A stretch of 6,881 nucleotides of DNA from positions 8,051 through 14,931 of the forward strand of contig MELI01000084.1 of NCBI GenBank assembly GCA_001767575.1. The letters are read 5' to 3'. Shown here piece by piece: positions 1 through 6,512 of this stretch (position 1 is its first letter; each line of letters begins with the position of its first letter). Position numbers and translations under genes: made by a program. Under the pieces are notes generated by a model. It saw only the letters and a list, made by a program, of their open reading frames with translations. It was not told the DNA's origin and ran no database searches. Source of the DNA: Candidatus Aquicultor primus. Its GTDB lineage: Bacteria; Actinomycetota; Aquicultoria; Aquicultorales; Aquicultoraceae.

Positions 1-1
1 A

Positions 2-925
2 TATGGTCTGTTCGGTTTTGACAGGACGTCGCTTTTGGGTGGCGCAATCGATTTCTTTATCTATGACATGGTGAAGATACTCGTCATGCTGACCGTTATC
101 ATTTACGCGATTGCGATTGTCCGCTCGTTCGTGCCGCCTGAAAAGGTGAGGGCAGTGCTGTCGAAGAAGAACGAATATGTCGGCAACGTGTTGGCCGCGC
201 TCTTCGGTATTATCACGCCGTTCTGCTCTTGCTCAGCCGTGCCCCTCTTTATCGGCTTTGTCGAGGCGGGGGTACCGCTCGGTTTGACCTTCTCGTTCTT
301 AGTCGCTTCACCGATGATAAACGAGATAGCCATCGGTCTCTTGTGGACGCTTTTCGGCTGGAAAATCGCGCTTATCTATGTCGCCTCGGGCCTTATCATT
401 GCGATTGCCGCCGGCATTCTTATCGGGCGCCTCGGTCTCGAGAAGTGGGTCGAGGACTTTGTCTATCAGATAAAAGTGGGCGCAAGCACCGGGGAGGCCA
501 TGCGGCTTACCTGGAAGAACCGCTTCGACGACGCAAGAGGCTATACTGTCGACCTCGTCAAGAAAATCGCCCCGTATATCGCGCTAGGTGTTGGTATCGG
601 CGCCTTTATCCACGGCTACGCGCCGGAAGAGTTTATATCGCGGGTGGCCGCTAAGACGAATCCGTTCGCGGTTCCGGTTGCCGTTCTCATCGGTATCCCG
701 CTTTACTCGAATGCGGCAGGCACTATCCCGATTGTGACGGCCCTTATCGGCAAAGGAGTCCCCATGGGCACGGCTTTGGCCTTTATGATGTCGGTCACCG
801 CGTTGAGCCTTCCCGAGTTGATAATCCTTCGAAAGGTTCTAAAGAAGCCGCTGCTCGCGACCTTTTTTGCGGTAGTCGGCGTTGCTATAATCTTTACCGG
901 GTATCTTTTCAACTTGGTTATTTAA
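2..925 (+). CDS. ArsP/DUF318-family permease, 5' end outside the window
   Basis: Integral membrane permease of the ArsP_1/DUF318 (UPF0718) family. Some members export trivalent organoarsenicals; for many the substrate is unknown. The reading frame is open back to base 2. Codons upstream of the TTG at 35 encode YGLFGFDRTSL, which fits the usual family N-terminus (a short LFG-D segment before the FFIYD helix), so the TTG at 35 is most likely internal and the true start lies before the window. Visible are about 307 residues: a first helix around FFIYDMVKILVML, the family hallmark TPFCSCSAVPLFIG (cysteine pair at about 224-235), ASPMINE, a charged cytoplasmic loop at about 440-550, a second half with PLYSNAAGTIPIV, and the C-terminal SLPELIILRKVLKKP segment followed by a last helix. 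The two-halved layout and length match the family. The next genes (thioredoxin-like, CcdA-like) are typical thiol-redox partners. Membership is firm; arsenic specificity is only inferred, and no ArsR gene is visible. Confidence 0.9.
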   Translation, partial: YGLFGFDRTSLLGGAIDFFIYDMVKILVMLTVIIYAIAIVRSFVPPEKVRAVLSKKNEYVGNVLAALFGIITPFCSCSAVPLFIGFVEAGVPLGLTFSFLVASPMINEIAIGLLWTLFGWKIALIYVASGLIIAIAAGILIGRLGLEKWVEDFVYQIKVGASTGEAMRLTWKNRFDDARGYTVDLVKKIAPYIALGVGIGAFIHGYAPEEFISRVAAKTNPFAVPVAVLIGIPLYSNAAGTIPIVTALIGKGVPMGTALAFMMSVTALSLPELIILRKVLKKPLLATFFAVVGVAIIFTGYLFNLVI

Positions 926-954
926 GATGGGAGAGCCGTTAAGAGCGACTTAAG

Positions 955-978
955 CCAAGCAGGGGCACCTTGGGTTTT
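955..978 (+). terminator. possible weak terminator after the permease gene
   Basis: CCAAG (955-959) pairs with CTTGG (969-973) around a nine-base loop and is followed by GTTTT. A smaller inverted repeat, TTAAG/CTTAA (939-943 and 949-953), lies just before it. The stem is only five pairs, and the T run overlaps the -35 box of the next promoter, so this may be chance. Confidence 0.25.
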
Positions 979-1004
979 ACATCGCGCGGAACGACGCCTA
1001 TAAT
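976..1004 (+). promoter_or_regulatory. sigma70-type promoter for the thioredoxin-like gene
   Basis: A -35 box TTTACA (976-981, five of six consensus bases) is separated by exactly 17 bases from a perfect -10 box TATAAT (999-1004). Transcription would start near 1011, giving a leader of about 70 bases before the ATG at 1082. This suggests the thioredoxin-like gene and those after it have their own promoter, separate from the permease. A second, weaker pair (TTGAAG 1015-1020, 17 bases, TATCGT 1038-1043) lies just downstream. Confidence 0.6.
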
Positions 1005-1081
1005 GCTCTGCGGGTTGAAGTAATAAGTTACTTTGAGTATCGTCCAACTCTGGCTTGCACACGGCTGTGAAAGGATAGTGT

Positions 1082-1537
1082 ATGGGAAGCAATAGGGTAG
1101 CACGAGTCGTCATTCTCGTCATCATCGCCGTAGCGGCGGGTATCATCTTATATCCGAAGCTTATAAGCACCCCGTCACAGCAAGTCCAAAATAGGGAAGC
1201 GGGCGCTTTAAAACAAGTGGTCTCGCCAGGCGAGCAGGCCTTAGAGAGGGCGCTAAGAAGTGGCAAGCCCACCATGATCCTATTTCACTCTAATAGTTGT
1301 ATCCCTTGCAAAGAAATGTCCGCCATCGTTGCTCAAATCGAACCGCAATTTAAAGAAAGAGCGAATTTTGTTGATATTTTGCTTGAAGATAAAGCCGAAG
1401 CGGGCCTTATCGCAAAGTATGAAGTACATACTATTCCGACAAGCGTTTTCTTAGATAAAATGGGCTCATACGTTGGGACTAACGTCGGTGTTATTAAAGA
1501 GGACGCGCTGGTAAGACTACTTGGCAGTCTGGAGTAA
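1082..1537 (+). CDS. membrane-anchored thioredoxin-like protein (CIPC)
   Basis: Thiol-disulfide oxidoreductase of the thioredoxin fold, 151 residues. Residues about 7-25 form one hydrophobic segment after a short basic N-terminus (an uncleaved anchor or signal sequence), so the catalytic domain probably lies outside the cytoplasm. The fold spans about residues 50-150: strand PTMILFHS, active site C73-I-P-C76 followed by KEMS, then VDIL, and the conserved cis-proline loop TIPTSVF (P119) with a following strand containing FLDKMG. The ATG at 1082 follows AAAGGA (1070-1075) with six bases between. A CcdA-type gene begins three bases after the stop, the usual arrangement for an extracytoplasmic thioredoxin and its membrane electron donor. 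Here that partner is truncated, so how this protein is re-reduced is unclear. Family assignment is firm; the substrate is unknown. A role in keeping an exported thiol or metalloid reduced would fit the permease next door but is inference. Confidence 0.88.
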   Translation: MGSNRVARVVILVIIAVAAGIILYPKLISTPSQQVQNREAGALKQVVSPGEQALERALRSGKPTMILFHSNSCIPCKEMSAIVAQIEPQFKERANFVDILLEDKAEAGLIAKYEVHTIPTSVFLDKMGSYVGTNVGVIKEDALVRLLGSLE

Positions 1538-1540
1538 TGG

Positions 1541-1795
1541 ATGCTTGACGAAATAGCCCAACAATTTAGCTTAGTACTTAACGATAGCCTGCTGCTCGCG
1601 TTTGGCCTTGCATTCGCGGGCGGCCTCTTTACCGGATTTAGCCCGTGCGTCTTACCGTTTTTCCCGGCCATTATCGGCTATGTCGCAAAAAATACCGAGG
1701 TGTCTGAAGCCGCGGTTCTGGTTATCGTGGGTCTGTATTTCATGCAAATCATACGGTTACGGCTCGCGCTGCCCATAAAAGATCATGCCGGTTAG
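1541..1795 (+). pseudogene. ccdA: truncated CcdA/DsbD-type thiol electron transporter
   Basis: CcdA proteins carry electrons from cytoplasmic thioredoxin across the membrane to extracytoplasmic thiol proteins. They usually have about 220-240 residues, six membrane helices and two essential cysteines. This frame has only 84 residues. Residues 18-49 match the first helix and its motif (GGLFTGFSPCVLPFFPAIIGY, of which the first cysteine is C36). Then, after TEVS, the sequence jumps to AAVLVIVGLYFMQIIRL, which resembles a later helix of the family (usually GLYLLGLIRLPFL). This suggests that about 45 residues, including helix 2, are lost near base 1703, followed by a stop at 1793-1795. No second Cys-Pro motif or later helices were found in any forward frame up to about 1930. 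The start follows GGAG (1531-1534) six bases upstream and lies three bases after the thioredoxin stop, so it is still positioned to be translated. It is most likely a decaying gene; a functional mini-protein or an assembly deletion cannot be excluded. Confidence 0.72.
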
Positions 1796-1931
1796 TGATA
1801 CCGTGTAACAAGCGCGGCGGGTCCGGCTTGGATTTCGTTGACGGGCGGGTGGAGAATTGCCCAACCCTCACAGCCCTGGTAATATTCGAATAGGATAGGA
1901 AACCCGCCAAGTTATAGAAAGCGTAAACGGT

Positions 1932-1959
1932 TTGACACGTTTTTCAGGTGTAAAGCAAT
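1932..1959 (+). promoter_or_regulatory. candidate promoter before the unknown gene at 1968
   Basis: TTGACA at 1932-1937 is a perfect -35 box. The best -10 candidate is AGCAAT (1954-1959) after 16 bases, which matches consensus at only three positions. If used, transcription would start at or next to the ATG at 1968, giving a leaderless or near-leaderless message; that would agree with the absence of a clear ribosome site there. The -10 weakness keeps this tentative. Confidence 0.3.
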
Positions 1960-1967
1960 GGGCGTTA

Positions 1968-2405
1968 ATGGATAGGACGATTCACCGCAAGAATAAGTTT
2001 CATAGCTTGGTCGCAATCCTGCTTATAGTAGTCATCGGGCTGGTGGCCTCGGTCGACATGCCTGAAGGTTTTGAGACCGCGCAGCAGTCCAAGCATCGAG
2101 TTCTGATCGACCGCCCCCAGACCGCAATCTTATTTGCGTGGCGAGATTCGCCGGCAGGGGAAAACAGCGTTTTTGCCAACGCAAAAAAGCGCAAGAAAAC
2201 ATATTATGATGAAGATTTTATTATCTTCTCGCTCGGCTCTTCTCCGCCCGGCCCGTCCCTCATACAACGCATCAATGATGTCTCGGCAAGCAAATATCGT
2301 TCTTTTTACAGCCTGGGAACTTTAAGCCGGCGCCATCTTCTCCTTACGAAATACCGCGATTTTGTCGACCTCAACACCCAACAATACGGACGATCCCTCC
2401 ATTGA
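1968..2405 (+). CDS. unrecognised protein with one N-terminal membrane anchor
   Basis: I do not recognise this gene. From the ATG at 1968 it encodes 145 residues. The frame also opens with a TTG at 1932, but that TTG is part of a perfect TTGACA box and has no clear ribosome site, so the ATG is preferred. The N-terminus is basic (MDRTIHRKNKFH), followed by a hydrophobic segment of about 17 residues (about 13-30) and then a soluble part predicted to lie outside the cytoplasm. That part begins with a helix-prone stretch, then a strand-like TAILFAW, a KKRKK basic cluster, a strand-like DFIIFSLG and a Ser/Pro-rich turn. There is no cysteine, so it is not a thioredoxin or a CcdA piece, although the AILFAW...DFIIFSLG spacing faintly recalls a redox-inactive thioredoxin-like core. 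Codon third positions look like those of neighbouring genes, which supports a real gene. It sits where the rest of the CcdA gene would be expected. Confidence that it is translated is moderate. Confidence 0.5.
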   Translation: MDRTIHRKNKFHSLVAILLIVVIGLVASVDMPEGFETAQQSKHRVLIDRPQTAILFAWRDSPAGENSVFANAKKRKKTYYDEDFIIFSLGSSPPGPSLIQRINDVSASKYRSFYSLGTLSRRHLLLTKYRDFVDLNTQQYGRSLH

Positions 2406-2433
2406 TATGCGTTTACTTTTAAAACGTCATATC
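2404..2433 (+). promoter_or_regulatory. inverted repeat abutting the next ribosome-binding site
   Basis: GATATGCGTTT (2404-2414) pairs with AAACG-t-CATATC (2422-2433): eleven pairs with one bulged T (2427) and a seven-base loop. The first arm overlaps the TGA stop of the preceding gene (2403-2405), and the second arm ends one base before the GAAGGAGG ribosome site. It could be an RNA hairpin controlling translation of the next gene, a processing site or an operator. It has no T tract after it, so it is not a standard terminator. Confidence 0.5.
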
Positions 2434-2434
2434 G

Positions 2435-2441
2435 AAGGAGG
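2435..2441 (+). promoter_or_regulatory. perfect Shine-Dalgarno site for the gene at 2447
   Basis: AAGGAGG, a full match to the 16S anti-Shine-Dalgarno core, lies five bases before the ATG at 2447 and fixes that start. It is the strongest ribosome site in the window. Confidence 0.85.
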
Positions 2442-2446
2442 ACAAG

Positions 2447-3028
2447 ATGGAGTTACTTTCTATCGCCAAAAGGCGCAGGTACATCATGCCCATGGTTATT
2501 ATCCTACTGGTGGTGTTTGGTTTTATTGCGTATAAGGCGACGACAAAGCAATCCCCTGAATATACAGAAAACGTTAATCAGGTAAAGCGTACAATCGCTC
2601 TCGGCTGGCCGATAAAATACCTGGCGACGACGGAAGGCAATCAGGAAAACGTCCTGGAGTTGCGGAAAAAGTTATCTGATTATTACGGTAACCAGGAACA
2701 AGAGTTAACGAAGCAGCAACGTTTCATAACGATTGCGCTCGATACGAAGGTGGAGCAAGATGATTTACCGGGCATCTATACAAAATACTATGCCGATGAC
2801 AACGTGGTCACAGTCGGTTTTAATGTCTCGGGATTCAAGTTCGAGGATGTTCGGATCAAGCAGGATAAGGCTACCATAACGGGTAAAGTGGAGTATTTGA
2901 TAAAACGGCGCATGCTCTCGCAGGAGTATGGAACGTTTGGGTCAAATACGTATGAATGGCAATTGGTTAAAACCGGAGGAAAATGGCTGATCGTTAAAGA
3001 GACTGTACTCTCAGAGGATAAGCAGTAA
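2447..3028 (+). CDS. membrane-anchored protein, possible NTF2-like outer domain
   Basis: Hypothetical protein of 193 residues; no firm family match. A very basic N-terminus (KRRRY, residues 8-12) is followed by a hydrophobic helix at about 14-28, then a soluble domain that should face outside by the positive-inside rule. Residues 35-95 look helical and polar (including ELRKKLSDYYGNQEQELTKQ). Residues 92-188 alternate in a strand-rich pattern: QRFITIALD, VVTVGFNVSGFKFED, KATITGKVEYLI, and a final YEWQLVKTGGKWLIVKETV. The ending of the form W-L-V-K-x-G-G-K-W-L-I is common in NTF2-like/SnoaL-like domains such as those of lipoprotein-like stress or sporulation proteins, so an NTF2-like fold is a reasonable but unproven guess. 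It has no cysteine. The ATG is set by a perfect ribosome site. The gene ends the first transcription unit: a strong terminator follows about 90 bases later. It could act with the preceding single-anchor protein, which is inference from adjacency only. Confidence 0.75.
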   Translation: MELLSIAKRRRYIMPMVIILLVVFGFIAYKATTKQSPEYTENVNQVKRTIALGWPIKYLATTEGNQENVLELRKKLSDYYGNQEQELTKQQRFITIALDTKVEQDDLPGIYTKYYADDNVVTVGFNVSGFKFEDVRIKQDKATITGKVEYLIKRRMLSQEYGTFGSNTYEWQLVKTGGKWLIVKETVLSEDKQ

Positions 3029-3114
3029 CACGGGTAAGAGTATTTCGACTCGAGGGGCAATCCAGACGGTGGGAAGTTTATTGCTTTCAGCCACGAGCAA
3101 AGCGATTAGACCAT

Positions 3115-3152
3115 AGATCGGGGGGAGAGATTACCGCTTCCCCCGATCTTTT
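3115..3152 (+). terminator. rho-independent terminator ending the first gene group
   Basis: AGATCGGGGG (3115-3124) pairs perfectly with CCCCCGATCT (3140-3149), ten pairs with five G-C pairs in a row, around a 15-base loop. TTTT ends at 3152. It separates the membrane/redox gene group from the sugar-phosphorylase operon. Confidence 0.85.
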
Positions 3153-3194
3153 GCTATAGCCTTTCGTATCTATTCTTGTAGATATTTCGGCTTT

Positions 3195-3222
3195 TTGCAC
3201 GTAAGGTAGGAAATTCTAACTA
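3195..3222 (+). promoter_or_regulatory. weak candidate promoter for the HAD-GH65 operon
   Basis: A promoter is expected between the terminator and the start at 3282. The best pair I find is TTGCAC (3195-3200, four of six consensus bases) and TAACTA (3217-3222) with 16 bases between. The -10 match is poor, so the real promoter may use another position or another sigma factor. The rest of 3153-3281 shows only the palindrome at 3240-3257. Confidence 0.2.
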
Positions 3223-3239
3223 ATGGGTAGCATATTGTC

Positions 3240-3257
3240 GATAAACCTGGTATTATC
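3240..3257. promoter_or_regulatory. imperfect palindrome, possible operator
   Basis: GATAA (3240-3244) and TTATC (3253-3257) form perfect arms around ACCTGGTA, whose CC-T-GG core is itself symmetric but shifted by half a base. It is 24 bases before the start codon of the phosphorylase fusion gene, a plausible place for a sugar-responsive repressor (LacI-like or similar) to bind. No regulator gene is in the window, so the role is conjecture. Confidence 0.3.
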
Positions 3258-3281
3258 CTGAGCTTATATGGTGATATTACG

Positions 3282-6200
3282 TTGAAGAATTGCGTCAGTT
3301 TGTATCCAAAGATAAAGAAACACCCGTTTAAGATAATCGCCTTCGACTGGGACGGCACGGCTGTCGCCAATCGCCAGGTCGATGCGGGACCGGTCGCCGA
3401 TGTCCTCGAAGAGCTGATGAGGTTCGGCGTCCAAATCGTGATCATAACCGGAACGAACTTCGGCAATATCGACAGCCAGTTTTGTTCGCTCGTCACCGGG
3501 CCCCACAAGCAGAATCTTTATGTCTGCACCGACAGGGGTTCCGAGGTGCACGGTTTTGATGAGGACTCGAAACCGGTGCTCTTATACGGCCGCAAAGCCA
3601 CCGATGAAGAAGAGGCCCTCCTAAGCAAGGTGGCCGAAGCGGTCAAGAACGATATTGAATCTCACTCGAACATTACCATCGATATAGTCTATAAGCGCCT
3701 CAACCGGAGAAAAATCGATCTTATACCAGAATGGGAGAATCCTCCGAAATCACAAATCGGCGAGCTTCTCGAGAAGACCGAAGCACGCTTGGTCCAAGGC
3801 GGTTTTAGCGGTGGCATAAAGGGCGCGTTCGCTATGACTATCGAGTACTCGAAACAACTCGGTCTTGACGATGCCAGACTGACCACCGACGTCAAGCATG
3901 TCGAGCTCGGTCTTACCGACAAGTCGGATTCCATCAACTGGGCATTGGAGGAGCTTTCATATAAGCGAAACATACCTTTTACCGATATCCTGATCCTAGG
4001 CGATGAGTTCGGGCCTATAGCCGGTTTTGAGGGTAGCGACTTTCTAACGTATAAGCAGGACGCGGAAGGTATCGATTATATCTCCGTCGGCAAAGAGCCC
4101 AACGGGGTGCCGGAAGGCGTTATACACGTAGGCGGGGGCCCTGATTGTTTTCTAAGGCTGATGAAGGAGCAAGCTAAGATTTATCGAAAGATCGAGCTCA
4201 CCGAGGACCCCACGTTTCTTTTGGTTAGAGAAGGATTCGATGATATGCGCGAACGTGAAGTGGAATCGCTTCTAACGGTGGGTAACGGCTATCTCGGTGT
4301 AAGGGGCTCTATCGAAGAGCGGGTGTCGGGCTCGGAGCCCGCGACGCTCGTCGCCGGCGTCTACGACCGCGCGAAAGAGGGCGAGATCGAAGAGCTAGTG
4401 GTAGTTCCTGACTGGCTCCATACACGAATATACGTAGGTGGCGAACAGCTCCACCTAGACACCGGACATATAGTCGAGCACAGGCGCGTGCTCGATATGA
4501 AAAAAGGCATTCTGCGGAGAGAATGGCGCCACCGTGATGAGAGGGGCCGGATAACATCGGTCAGCATGCTGCGGTTCGCCTCGCTGGCCGACCCGCATGT
4601 GCTGGCGCTTAAGATATCGATAACCCCCGAGAACCACCAAGGGGAGATTCGCGTAGGGACCGGAATCGAGTTATGCCAAAAGATGGCGCTTGTCGCTATC
4701 CCCACCGATAGGCGTGTGCTCGAAGAAGACATTGGCGTGGTCGCAGTTTCAAAGACCAATTTTAGCGACATTACCATTGTGCAGGCGCAACGGAGTCGTA
4801 TATCGACAGGAATCGTGAAGCCGGATTATCACACTCACATAGAGGAGTGCGGCGTCGGAGAATTCTTTAGCTGGCAGGCGGAGGCCGGTCAGACGGTCGA
4901 GATTGAAAAAATCGTCAGTATTTATACTTCAAGAGATACCGATGACCCCGAGCGAGAGGCGGTCGATAATCTCAGAGATTGCTGCGCGCGCGGTTTCAAC
5001 GAGCTTCTGCTCGATAATGTTGACGCTTGGCGGGCGCGGTGGGATATCGCGGCGATAGCTGTCGAAGGCGACGCAGAGGTCCAGAGTTGGCTGAATTTTG
5101 CCGCCTATCATTTGATAATCGCGGGTAATCCCCACGATGAACGGGTCTCAATTAGTGCGCGGACGCTTACGGGCACAATCTATAAGGGACATGTCTTCTG
5201 GGATGCGGATATGTTCATGCTGCCGTTCTTTGTCTACGCGCATCCACCGACCGCGCGGGCGATGCTCAAGTATCGCCATCACACACTGCCCGGGGCGCGC
5301 AAAGAGGCACAAGACCTGAGTCTTAAGGGAGCTCTATACGCTTGGGAGTCGACGGTCACCGGTGAGGAGATGACGCCGGAATTCGTGATAACGCCGACCG
5401 GCGAGGTCATCCTGATTCTTACCGGCAAGATGGAGCAGCATATCAACACCTCGGTCTCTTACGGTGTTTGGTCATACTGGATGGCCACCCGCGACGAGGA
5501 TTTCTTTGTCAACGCCGGTGCCGAGATATTAATTGAGACGGCTCGCTTCTGGGTGAGCCGGGCCGAGGAAAAAGACGGCGTATTTCATATCTACAATGTC
5601 TGCGGACCCGACGAGTATCACGAAATCGTCAACGACAGCATCTATACGAACCTGAAAGCGGTGTGGAGTATCGACCGCGCTGCTGATTCGGTAGCGTATT
5701 TAAAAGAGTCCCATGCCGGGAAGTGGTCTGAATTGAAAGCGAGAATTGGCTTCGACGATAATGAGCTGCTCGAATGGGATAATGTCGCTTCAAATATGTA
5801 TAAAGACGCGAATCACGGGAACAATCTGATTGAACAGTTTGCGGGGTATTTCGACCTTGAGGATATCGACGTCTACGAGTACGAACCGCGGACCGTACCG
5901 CTCGATATGCTGTTAGGCAGGGAGGAGACGTCCCTGACACAGCTGGTCAAGCAGGCCGATGTCGTGATGCTCCTTTACTTGTTGGAGAATGATTTTACTC
6001 CTGAGGCCGTCGAGGAGAATTACAAATATTATGAGCGGCGTACCGGTCACGGCAGTTCGCTTTCGCCGAGCATGTACGGTTTGGTGGCGGCGCGTCTAGG
6101 ACTGGAAGACCTTGCTCGGCGCTATCTGCACCAGGCAGGCACTATCGATTTGGCCAACAATATGGGCAACGCGTCCGGCGGTGTTCACGCCGCGGCTCTC

Positions 6201-6512
6201 GGTGGTCTGTGGCAGCAGGTTATCATGGGTTTTGCGGGCGTGCGCGTGCAGGTCGACGGAATTTATGTTTATCCGAGGCTTTTGAAAGAATGGACTCGAT
6301 TAGGGTTCAAGTTGATGTTCCATGGAAATGTGCTTCAATTCGATGTCGAGCACGACCGCCAAATCACGGTCGTCGTAGGCGAAAAATCGGGAGCGAGCAT
6401 CGGCATATTTGGCGGTTCTTTACAGGCATTGCAGTCCGGAGGGGTATATAAATCGCTGTGGGACGGCAACACCTGGCGCGAGTTTGCCAAAGTGGAAGAA
6501 GGTGCGGCATGA
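3282..6512 (+). CDS. HAD phosphatase-like / GH65 disaccharide phosphorylase fusion
   Basis: Cytoplasmic fusion of 1076 residues. Residues about 17-295 form a HAD domain: motif I FDWDGTA (D22, D24), motif II VIITGTN (T56), a likely motif III lysine K214 in TDKSDS, and motif IV ILGDEFG (D241) with GSD (D253). About 150 residues between motifs II and III indicate a C2-type cap, as in Cof or trehalose-6-phosphate phosphatases, rather than the C1 cap of beta-phosphoglucomutase. Residues about 306-1070 are a full GH65 module: EVESLLTVGNGYLGVRGS (327-343), GHVFWDADMFMLPFF (636-650), general acid E778 in CGPDEYHE, phosphate-site motifs VKQADV (889-894) and TGHGSSLS (921-928), then a C-terminal beta domain. 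GH65 enzymes phosphorolyse alpha-glucobioses (maltose, trehalose, kojibiose, nigerose) to beta-glucose 1-phosphate and a sugar; which one is not readable here. The start is TTG at 3282, after GGTGAT (3270-3275), which matches the extended anti-Shine-Dalgarno. The only upstream in-frame alternatives before the stop at 3228 are non-standard. The stop overlaps the next start. Confidence 0.93.
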   Translation: MKNCVSLYPKIKKHPFKIIAFDWDGTAVANRQVDAGPVADVLEELMRFGVQIVIITGTNFGNIDSQFCSLVTGPHKQNLYVCTDRGSEVHGFDEDSKPVLLYGRKATDEEEALLSKVAEAVKNDIESHSNITIDIVYKRLNRRKIDLIPEWENPPKSQIGELLEKTEARLVQGGFSGGIKGAFAMTIEYSKQLGLDDARLTTDVKHVELGLTDKSDSINWALEELSYKRNIPFTDILILGDEFGPIAGFEGSDFLTYKQDAEGIDYISVGKEPNGVPEGVIHVGGGPDCFLRLMKEQAKIYRKIELTEDPTFLLVREGFDDMREREVESLLTVGNGYLGVRGSIEERVSGSEPATLVAGVYDRAKEGEIEELVVVPDWLHTRIYVGGEQLHLDTGHIVEHRRVLDMKKGILRREWRHRDERGRITSVSMLRFASLADPHVLALKISITPENHQGEIRVGTGIELCQKMALVAIPTDRRVLEEDIGVVAVSKTNFSDITIVQAQRSRISTGIVKPDYHTHIEECGVGEFFSWQAEAGQTVEIEKIVSIYTSRDTDDPEREAVDNLRDCCARGFNELLLDNVDAWRARWDIAAIAVEGDAEVQSWLNFAAYHLIIAGNPHDERVSISARTLTGTIYKGHVFWDADMFMLPFFVYAHPPTARAMLKYRHHTLPGARKEAQDLSLKGALYAWESTVTGEEMTPEFVITPTGEVILILTGKMEQHINTSVSYGVWSYWMATRDEDFFVNAGAEILIETARFWVSRAEEKDGVFHIYNVCGPDEYHEIVNDSIYTNLKAVWSIDRAADSVAYLKESHAGKWSELKARIGFDDNELLEWDNVASNMYKDANHGNNLIEQFAGYFDLEDIDVYEYEPRTVPLDMLLGREETSLTQLVKQADVVMLLYLLENDFTPEAVEENYKYYERRTGHGSSLSPSMYGLVAARLGLEDLARRYLHQAGTIDLANNMGNASGGVHAAALGGLWQQVIMGFAGVRVQVDGIYVYPRLLKEWTRLGFKLMFHGNVLQFDVEHDRQITVVVGEKSGASIGIFGGSLQALQSGGVYKSLWDGNTWREFAKVEEGAA

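Noticed and set aside
229..654. 141-codon plus-strand frame inside the permease
   Set aside because: It is a shifted-frame shadow: Arg-rich, no domain pattern, and fully inside a gene with clear family motifs.
922..1275. Antisense frame of 117 codons across the permease-thioredoxin spacer
   Set aside because: It runs over the promoter and the start of a clear thioredoxin-like gene, and its translation shows no recognisable domain.
1796..1931. Search for remaining CcdA helices in the spacer after the truncated frame
   Set aside because: Forward frames read here contain stops and no Cys-Pro helix motif; the stretch holds no gene I can support.
2134..2325. 63-codon overlapping frame inside the unknown gene at 1968
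   Set aside because: Shifted frame with no ribosome site; a frameshift reading of the unknown gene was considered, but neither frame gave a recognisable continuation.
3081..3103. Small hairpins TTGCT/AGCAA and GCTTT/AAAGC after the gene at 2447
   Set aside because: Short, mutually exclusive stems with a long loop and no T tract; likely chance, with the real terminator just downstream.
3170..3551. Antisense frames opposite the HAD domain and leader
   Set aside because: They mirror HAD codons, overlap each other in different frames and show no family pattern.
4361..4777. Antisense frame of 138 codons opposite the GH65 module
   Set aside because: Opposite strand of a well-supported coding region; Ser/Arg-rich low-information translation and no ribosome site considered convincing.
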